6,587 bases of DNA, from assembly GCA_017632755.1 (NCBI GenBank), contig JAGBQU010000260.1, forward strand, positions 1-6,587, written 5' to 3'. A program made the translations under genes and the position numbers. Shown here piece after piece: positions 1 to 6,587 of this stretch (the stretch's first letter is position 1; each line of letters opens with the position of its first letter). The notes beneath the pieces were generated by a model. That model searched no databases, was not told where the DNA came from, and was given only the letters and a program-made list of their open reading frames with translations. The DNA is from Lachnospiraceae bacterium. GTDB taxonomy: Bacteria > Bacillota_A > Clostridia > Lachnospirales > Lachnospiraceae.

Positions 1-1440
1 CCTCCAGACATTACTCTCTTTAAACAGTTCAAGGATCTGTCCGTCCAGCTTGCCTTCCCCTACCATGTCGCCAAGCACTGCGAATGCCTTTTCGGGAAGC
101 ATGGGTGGCTTGTAGGGCCGATCCTCCGCAGTGAGCGCATCGTAGATATCGAGTATCGTCAAAAGTCTCACCTCTCTGGGGAGTTCCTGTCCCACCTTGT
201 GTTCCGGATATCCGCTTCCGTCCACAAATTCATGATGTGCGCATGCCCACTCGGGAACCATCTCATACGGTCCCGAAAAACGCATCTCCGCAAGCATCTT
301 TTTGGTGTAGACCACGTGATTCTGTATGATCTGCCGCTCCTCGTCCGTCAGAGTCCCCCTGCGCACGCTGAGCGCCTCGCATTCTTTTTCCGTCAATAGC
401 GGAACTTCATTGCCCTCGGCATCCCTGCATGTCAGACTGCGAAGATCACGTATTTCCTGCACCTGCTCCTCCGGGAGAAATCCTGCACTATTTGCTTTTA
501 TGATCTGCTCTCTTGCCGCGCAAAGCTTCTCTGTTCGCTCCTTAGCGGCCGCTTCCGCCCCGGGGTGTTGCAGCGCAGCGATCCGCTCCATCAGGATACC
601 AACCTCGATCCTGTGGAGAACGCCCTCCTCCATCGTGCCAAGTCTCGTTGGCTTATCCATGACATGACTCGGAACCACAAGCTTTCCGATATCATGCAGC
701 CATACGCTCATCAGGAACGCATCCTTCTCCTCCGGGGAAAAATGCCATATGCCCTCTTTGGCATTCAGATATTCGATAAATCGATCACCGTAATGAACCA
801 TGCTCCTTGTATGGTGGGAATTGTAGGGACTCCTTAAGTCGATTGCCGATGCCATGACCTGTACAAAGGAGTAAAGCAGTTGTGTAATCTCTGCTGACAG
901 ATTGTGATTGTACAAGCTGATGGCGGCCAGCGAGGCCAGCGCGGCAACAGTCATTTCACACTCCCGCGCAAATGCCACGATCCGTCCCGTCTCGTCGAGG
1001 GCATTGATCAGCTGCAAAACGCCGATCACCTCGTCGCGGTCATTCTCCATGGGGATCACAAGCATGGACTGTGTGTGGTAATCATTCAGGCTGTCGTACT
1101 TTTGTGCGCCGGAAAAGTCATATTCTTTTGACGAATATACATCCGGAATATTGATATGTATCTTGTCAAGCGCTGCACACGCGCACACACTCCGGCGGTT
1201 TAATTCCACCGGTGGGAGCTTGATCTCCCCCTTTGCACCGCTCTGGCTGATCCCCTTCGAACGCGTGATGATATTCTGAAACTTGAGTGCCTCATCCTGC
1301 AAAATATAGAGTGTTCCCCCATCACAGTTTGTGAGATTCATCGCCTCCGTCAGGATCCGGTTCATGAGCTTATCCATATCCCGCTCTGCAGTAAGTGCGA
1401 TCGCAATGTCCAATATGTTTTCCAGTGAAGCCTTCATCAT
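1..1440 (-). CDS. GAF + HD-GYP domain phosphodiesterase, 3' end beyond left edge
   Basis: Reverse-strand frame open for 480 codons from ATG at 1440 to the window edge with no stop, so the C-terminus is missing. Residues about 20-170 look like a GAF sensor domain. Residues about 195-460 form an HD-GYP phosphohydrolase domain. Expected metal ligands are all visible: His209/His210, HDIGK with His249-Asp250 and Lys253, His375 (NHVVYT), His402-His403 (HHE), and Asp431 (LDIYDA). The GYP signature DGSGYP is at 407-412, and RPYK follows at 441. HD-GYP enzymes typically hydrolyse cyclic di-GMP, and some act on related cyclic dinucleotides; the substrate here is inferred. An extra segment of about 90 residues (about 268-360) separates the HD helix from the RRGTLT segment. 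No signal peptide or membrane segment is seen, so it is probably cytosolic. The start overlaps the upstream hydrolase stop (ATGA), and GGAGG at 1451-1455 lies 10 nt before the first of two consecutive ATGs. Confidence 0.9.
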   Translation of the reverse strand, partial: MMKASLENILDIAIALTAERDMDKLMNRILTEAMNLTNCDGGTLYILQDEALKFQNIITRSKGISQSGAKGEIKLPPVELNRRSVCACAALDKIHINIPDVYSSKEYDFSGAQKYDSLNDYHTQSMLVIPMENDRDEVIGVLQLINALDETGRIVAFARECEMTVAALASLAAISLYNHNLSAEITQLLYSFVQVMASAIDLRSPYNSHHTRSMVHYGDRFIEYLNAKEGIWHFSPEEKDAFLMSVWLHDIGKLVVPSHVMDKPTRLGTMEEGVLHRIEVGILMERIAALQHPGAEAAAKERTEKLCAAREQIIKANSAGFLPEEQVQEIRDLRSLTCRDAEGNEVPLLTEKECEALSVRRGTLTDEERQIIQNHVVYTKKMLAEMRFSGPYEMVPEWACAHHEFVDGSGYPEHKVGQELPREVRLLTILDIYDALTAEDRPYKPPMLPEKAFAVLGDMVGEGKLDGQILELFKESNVWR

Positions 1441-2228
1441 AACAAAAGCACCTCCCCGTCCTTTATGTAATGCAGCCCCGGATGAGTCTGCTCGATCTGC
1501 ATGAGATATTCGTCCGTATATCGCGGATCGTGATGTGTGATCACAAGTCTTCCCACATGCGCCCCTCGCGCGATCTGCTGTCCCACAAAGGGAGTGGAAT
1601 GTCCATAGCCCCTTTTTTGTTCATAATCCTCACTCGTATACTGTCCGTCATAGATCAAAAGATCCGTATCTTTGGAAAATGCGATCAGTTCACGGATCTT
1701 TTCCTCCGTATGTTCAAAATCCGTGGCATACACAAAGGACCGGCCATTATAAGTGAGTTTATATATCGTCGATCCTCCCGGATGACAGGAAGACATTGTC
1801 CGTATCTGAACATCCCCGATGGTAAACAGCGGCTCCGGCTCAAGGAAAGCGATCCTCGCCGGATAGTCTTTTAACCTCGCCGGCCAAAAAGGCGGTGAAA
1901 ACAGTCTGTCAAGCGCCTCCCGCGCCGAATAACCGGATCTGCCCTCCGCATACAGTGCGATCCTGCGTTCTTTCTCACCGAGCGCCACAAAAAAGGGAAG
2001 TCCCTGCACATGATCAAGATGTAATTGTGTGAGAAGCAGCGAAAGATTGGTATCTCTCTCCGGCACCGACCTCACGATACCCGAACCTGCATCGAGATAG
2101 ATCTCTTCATTTCCAGCCAAGATGCGGACGCATGCCGTCGCCCCGCCGTACCTTTCATATTCTTTTCCCGTGACCGGGACAGAACCTCTGCTGCCCCAGA
2201 ATGTGAGCTCCATGCCGCCCTCTCTCAT
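1437..2228 (-). CDS. MBL-fold metallohydrolase, PhnP/COG1235-like
   Basis: 263 residues, complete. The N-terminus FWGSRGSVPVTG and YGGATAC (10-33) are typical of the MBL-fold family related to PhnP phosphoribosyl cyclic phosphodiesterase, as is the GYGHST segment near 207-212. The metal-binding motif reads TQLHLDH (67-73), so the first His of the usual HxHxDH is Gln68, while His70, Asp72 and His73 remain. Later ligand candidates are His149 (CHPGGS), Asp170 (YATDFEH) and His232 (THHDP). A phosphodiester or cyclic-phosphate substrate is inferred from the family only. It is probably cytosolic, since no signal peptide is visible. The start at 2228 is preceded by GAGAGGA about 8 nt upstream. A second ATG at codon 6, where family similarity begins, also has GAGGG about 4 nt upstream, so the true start may be 2213. 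It is the first gene of a two-gene unit, overlapping the HD-GYP gene by 4 bp. Confidence 0.88.
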   Translation of the reverse strand: MREGGMELTFWGSRGSVPVTGKEYERYGGATACVRILAGNEEIYLDAGSGIVRSVPERDTNLSLLLTQLHLDHVQGLPFFVALGEKERRIALYAEGRSGYSAREALDRLFSPPFWPARLKDYPARIAFLEPEPLFTIGDVQIRTMSSCHPGGSTIYKLTYNGRSFVYATDFEHTEEKIRELIAFSKDTDLLIYDGQYTSEDYEQKRGYGHSTPFVGQQIARGAHVGRLVITHHDPRYTDEYLMQIEQTHPGLHYIKDGEVLLL

Positions 2229-2270
2229 CTATATATCCTCTCTGTCTCTTCAAGACCCCAAATCGTTTTT

Positions 2271-2299
2271 ATTATACTATAAATCAGCCGTCAATACAA
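2271..2299 (-). promoter_or_regulatory. Predicted sigma-A promoter for the MBL hydrolase / HD-GYP unit
   Basis: Read on the minus strand, a perfect TATAAT -10 box lies at 2271-2276. A weak -35, TTGTAT, lies at 2294-2299 with a 17-nt spacer. A better-looking TTGACG at 2289-2294 is only 12 nt from the -10, too close for normal spacing. Transcription would start near 2264, giving a leader of about 36 nt before the ATG at 2228. The -10 is convincing, the -35 is not. Confidence 0.5.
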
Positions 2300-2352
2300 A
2301 CATGCATTGCCAAAAAGACCGCAGAAAGCAAAACCACATTTTTGTCCTCCAT

Positions 2353-2362
2353 AATTCGAATT
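2353..2362. promoter_or_regulatory. Palindrome AATTCGAATT, possible operator
   Basis: A perfect 10-bp inverted repeat ends 8 nt before the predicted hydrogenase -35 box. Its position would suit an activator or repressor site, but 10 bp is short in an AT-rich region and it matches no operator I can name. It does not match the Rex consensus (TTGTTAA, four bases, TTAACAA). Confidence 0.2.
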
Positions 2363-2370
2363 CTTTCCTA

Positions 2371-2399
2371 TTGAGAATATCACGTTTATTTGATAGAAT
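2371..2399 (+). promoter_or_regulatory. Predicted sigma-A promoter of the hydCBA operon
   Basis: TTGAGA at 2371-2376 (5 of 6 matches to TTGACA) and TAGAAT at 2394-2399 (5 of 6 matches to TATAAT) are separated by exactly 17 nt. A TG one base before the -10 (TGATAGAAT) gives an extended -10 element. The predicted start near 2406 leaves a leader of about 107 nt before hydC. This is the best promoter match in the intergenic region and faces the hydrogenase genes. Confidence 0.7.
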
Positions 2400-2512
2400 G
2401 GAAAGAGTGAGCAACGATTCGGGGGCACACGATCATGGAATATCTCGGATCGATGCAGAAGTGATTGCGTATTCAAATACACTAAAAACACAGATAAACA
2501 GGAGGAAGCTCT

Positions 2513-3010
2513 ATGCAGAAACTGAATGCCGCAGCTGTGGCAAAGATTGAGGAGATCTGTGCCAGGTACAAGGACGAAAAAACTCCTCTCATGATGATTC
2601 TCAGCGATATCCAGAATGAGTATGGCTATATTCCGCTCGAGGTACAGGAGATCGTATCTAAGCAGACCGGGATTCCGGTGGCGGAGATCTACGGGGTAGT
2701 AACCTTCTACTCTTTCTTCTCCCTCACGCCAAAGGGAAAATACGTGATCGGCTGCTGTCTCGGAACAGCATGCTATGTAAAAGGGGCCCAGCAGGTCATC
2801 GACCGTTTTTCCGAGGTCTTGCAGATCAAGCCGGGAGAGACAACCGTGGACGGGATGTTTACGCTCGATGCCCTTCGTTGTATCGGTGCCTGTGGCATTG
2901 CACCGGCTGTAAGCATCAACGGCAAGGTGTATCCCAAATTGGAGGTCTCACAGGTAGACGAGATCGTCGACCGGTATTGGGCCGCAGAAAATGAGAACCA
3001 GGAGGTATAA
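2513..3010 (+). CDS. hydC: NuoE-like [2Fe-2S] subunit of trimeric [FeFe] hydrogenase (HydC)
   Basis: 165 residues, complete, the normal size for NuoE-like subunits. The N-terminal helical part (about 1-70) includes the family-typical YGYIP and the segment GVVTFYSFF. The C-terminal thioredoxin-like fold binds one [2Fe-2S] cluster through Cys82 and Cys87 (C-x4-C in CCLGTAC) and Cys123 and Cys127 (CIGAC), the arrangement seen in complex I subunit NuoE and hydrogenase HydC/HndA. Its expected role is electron transfer to or from the FMN-containing HydB partner in the cytosol. AGGAGG at 2500-2505 with a 7-nt spacer fixes the ATG at 2513. It is the first gene of the operon, and hydB begins 3 nt after its stop. 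The sequence alone could also suit a formate dehydrogenase-linked NuoE; the following hydA decides for hydrogenase. Confidence 0.92.
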   Translation: MQKLNAAAVAKIEEICARYKDEKTPLMMILSDIQNEYGYIPLEVQEIVSKQTGIPVAEIYGVVTFYSFFSLTPKGKYVIGCCLGTACYVKGAQQVIDRFSEVLQIKPGETTVDGMFTLDALRCIGACGIAPAVSINGKVYPKLEVSQVDEIVDRYWAAENENQEV

Positions 3011-3013
3011 TCC

Positions 3014-4897
<1,884 letters not shown>

Positions 4898-4912
4898 TGG
4901 GAGGAAGTCACT

Positions 4913-6587
4913 ATGTCAAAAATCAATATTAAGATAGAGGGTATCTCCTATCAGGTAGAGGAAGGACTTACGATCCTTGAAGCCGCAAAGAGCTGTGGCT
5001 ACGAGATACCATCCCTTTGCGCATTCAACCACGGAGAGTGCAACTCCGGTTCCTGCCGCGTATGTCTGGTGGAGGCAACCGGCGCAAGAGGTCTTGTCGC
5101 CAGCTGTGTTTATCCGATCGCAGAAGGCATGGAGATCCGGATCTCATCTCCCGCAGCACTGGATGCCAGAAGGCACAGCGTGGAGCTGCTGCTTTCCAAC
5201 CACAACAAAAACTGCCAGCAGTGTGATAAAAACGGACAGTGCGAGCTGTTGCACGTAGCATCCCTCACAGGTGCCAGAGACAATGCATTTGAGGGTGTAC
5301 ATTCCGAGACACACCTTGACCGGCTTACGCCCGCACTCGTGAGAGACACTTCCAAATGTATCCTCTGTGGAAGATGCGTGGCAAGATGTCAAAACGCACA
5401 TGGCATCGGCATACTGGGATATGAGAACCGCGGATTCCAGACCTTTGTCTCACCTGCAGGCGATCGCAGCTTTGCCGATTCACCCTGTATCCAGTGTGGT
5501 CAGTGCGTGAATGTCTGCCCCACCGGTGCACTCATGGAAAACTCTGAGATCGAACGCGTGGACGAGGCATTCAGACAGGGCAAGCATGTGATCATCCAGA
5601 CTGCTCCGGCTGTCAGAGCCGCTCTCGGAGAGGAATTCGGCTATCCGGTCGGAACACCCGTTACCGGCAAGATGATCGCAGCGATGCGCAGACTTGGTTT
5701 TGAGAGAGTATACGATGTAAACTTCGGCGCCGATCTGACCATAATGGAAGAAGGTACCGAGCTTCTGGGACGTCTCAAAAACGGCGGCGTCCTTCCGATG
5801 ATCACCTCCTGCTCACCGGGCTGGGTGAATTATGCGGAATATAACTACGGTGATCTTCTGGGGCATCTGTCCAGCTGCAAATCTCCGCATCAGATGCAGG
5901 GCGCGATCATCAAATCCTACTGGGCTGAGCAAAACGGCATCGCTCCCGAAGATGTCTTTGTCGTATCCGTGATGCCATGTGTGGCCAAGAAATTTGAGAA
6001 AGAGCGCGAGCAGGAGAAGGTGAACGGCATACCCGATGTGGATGCGGTCATCACCACACGCGAGCTTGCAAGAATGATCCGCCGAAGCGGTATCCTGTTT
6101 CACCGTCTTCCCGACGAGGAATGGGATCAGGACATCATGGGAGATTATTCCGGAGCAGGCGTGATCTTCGGTGTGACCGGCGGTGTTATGGAAGCTGCCC
6201 TTCGAACCGTGTACCATGTGCTGACCGGAAAGGAAAGAGAACCGATCACATTTGAGGAGGTTCGCGGTCATGAGGCCGGGATCAGAGAAGCGTCCATCGA
6301 CATTGACGGGACCACCGTCAACGTAGCACTTGCCTCCGGTATGCGCTCTGCAAAGGTTCTGCTCGACGAGATCCGTGAAGGTACGTCCAAGTATCATTTC
6401 ATCGAGATCATGGGCTGCCCGGGCGGTTGCATCAACGGCGGCGGTCAGCCATATGTGAGAAGTTGCTTCTTACCAAACGAAGATGACAACAATATGGACA
6501 CCTATAAAGAGAAGCGCGCACAGGCTCTGTATGCGGAGGATGAGGGACGCCCCATCAGACAATCCCACAACAATCCGCAGATCAAGG
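4913..6587 (+). CDS. hydA: Catalytic subunit of [FeFe] hydrogenase (HydA), 3' end beyond right edge
   Basis: Open for 558 codons to the window edge with no stop. An N-terminal plant-type [2Fe-2S] ferredoxin domain uses Cys36, Cys48, Cys51 and Cys65. A His-ligated [4Fe-4S] site follows with His97, Cys101, Cys104 and Cys110. Two [4Fe-4S] clusters come next: Cys149/152/155/159 and Cys192/195/198/202. The H-cluster domain (about 225 onward) has L1 TSCSPGW (Cys300), L2 MPCVAKK (Cys356) and L3 MGCPGGC followed by NGGGQP (Cys502, Cys506). Proton-path residues known from Clostridium pasteurianum CpI have counterparts (Glu280, Glu283, Ser320). It catalyses reversible 2H+ + 2e- to H2 at the H-cluster, which needs HydEFG maturation; those genes are not in the window. 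GGGAGGA at 4899-4905, 7 nt before the ATG, sets the start, 15 nt after hydB. Only about the last 20-30 residues of the H-domain should be missing. Whether an extra C-terminal [2Fe-2S] domain follows, as in Thermotoga HydA, cannot be seen. Confidence 0.95.
   Translation, partial: MSKINIKIEGISYQVEEGLTILEAAKSCGYEIPSLCAFNHGECNSGSCRVCLVEATGARGLVASCVYPIAEGMEIRISSPAALDARRHSVELLLSNHNKNCQQCDKNGQCELLHVASLTGARDNAFEGVHSETHLDRLTPALVRDTSKCILCGRCVARCQNAHGIGILGYENRGFQTFVSPAGDRSFADSPCIQCGQCVNVCPTGALMENSEIERVDEAFRQGKHVIIQTAPAVRAALGEEFGYPVGTPVTGKMIAAMRRLGFERVYDVNFGADLTIMEEGTELLGRLKNGGVLPMITSCSPGWVNYAEYNYGDLLGHLSSCKSPHQMQGAIIKSYWAEQNGIAPEDVFVVSVMPCVAKKFEKEREQEKVNGIPDVDAVITTRELARMIRRSGILFHRLPDEEWDQDIMGDYSGAGVIFGVTGGVMEAALRTVYHVLTGKEREPITFEEVRGHEAGIREASIDIDGTTVNVALASGMRSAKVLLDEIREGTSKYHFIEIMGCPGGCINGGGQPYVRSCFLPNEDDNNMDTYKEKRAQALYAEDEGRPIRQSHNNPQIK

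Larger units (their letters stand above)
2229..2512. other. Divergent intergenic control region
   Basis: This 284-bp gap separates the leftward hydrolase/HD-GYP unit from the rightward hydrogenase operon. It contains one predicted promoter per strand, a 10-bp palindrome AATTCGAATT at 2353-2362 just upstream of the hydrogenase -35, and a leader of about 107 nt on the plus strand. It is more AT-rich than the flanking genes in its central part. No RNA gene, terminator hairpin with a U-tract, or recognisable riboswitch was seen. Open frames crossing it on either strand have no family resemblance and are taken as chance. Confidence 0.75.

Noticed and set aside
326..667. 113-codon plus-strand frame rich in Ser and Arg
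   Set aside because: It is antisense to the HD-GYP domain, and its low-complexity translation is typical of a reverse-strand shadow.
1470..1874. 134-codon plus-strand frame
   Set aside because: It is antisense to the MBL hydrolase, whose conserved motifs occupy the opposite strand. There is no ribosome binding site or recognisable domain.
2289..2294. TTGACG as the -35 box of the minus-strand promoter
   Set aside because: It is only 12 nt from the TATAAT -10, outside the usual 16-18 nt spacing.
2371..2393. Possible Rex redox-repressor site over the hydCBA promoter
   Set aside because: TTGAGAA matches one half of the Rex consensus only partly, and the opposite half-site is not there.
2122..2550. 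142-codon plus-strand frame spanning the intergenic region
   Set aside because: It begins antisense to the MBL hydrolase, crosses both predicted promoters and overlaps the start of hydC out of frame. Its composition is that of translated AT-rich spacer.
5813..6397. 194-codon open frame on the minus strand
   Set aside because: It lies wholly antisense to hydA, which has intact H-cluster motifs through the same stretch. No family resemblance was seen, so it is a shadow frame.

Overview
The window reads as a chromosomal segment from an anaerobic fermentative Clostridia-type Firmicute, most likely Lachnospiraceae-like. That placement is an inference from a trimeric [FeFe] hydrogenase operon, strong AGGAGG-type ribosome binding sites, near-consensus sigma-A promoters and moderate GC content. 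No RNA genes, mobile elements or CRISPR arrays were seen.

Layout. Positions 1-2228 hold two minus-strand genes transcribed leftwards: an MBL-fold metallohydrolase (first gene, 1437-2228), then a GAF plus HD-GYP protein that overlaps it by 4 bp and runs off the left edge (1-1440). Positions 2229-2512 are a divergent regulatory region with a probable promoter on each strand and a leader of about 107 nt on the plus strand. Positions 2513-6587 hold three closely spaced plus-strand genes in the order hydC (NuoE-like), hydB (NuoF-like with extra Fe-S domains), hydA (catalytic [FeFe] hydrogenase, cut by the right edge at residue 558).

How the genes work together. The right-hand genes encode what is very probably a soluble electron-bifurcating hydrogenase (HydABC type). 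HydA carries the H-cluster and a chain of Fe-S clusters. HydB carries the FMN/NADH site and additional ferredoxin-like clusters. HydC carries a [2Fe-2S] cluster. In fermenters such enzymes couple oxidation of NADH and reduced ferredoxin to H2 production, or the reverse. The left-hand pair looks like a small signalling unit: an HD-GYP phosphodiesterase, whose expected substrate class is cyclic di-GMP or another cyclic dinucleotide, with a GAF sensor domain, translationally coupled to an MBL-fold hydrolase of the PhnP/COG1235 type. Nothing in the sequence proves a functional link between the two divergent units.

Points deserving a second look are a Gln in place of the first metal-binding His of the MBL hydrolase, a large insertion inside the HD-GYP domain, the TSCSP form of the first H-cluster motif in HydA, and the divergent control region. 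I found no clearly undescribed system; most of the window is a recognisable hydrogenase operon.
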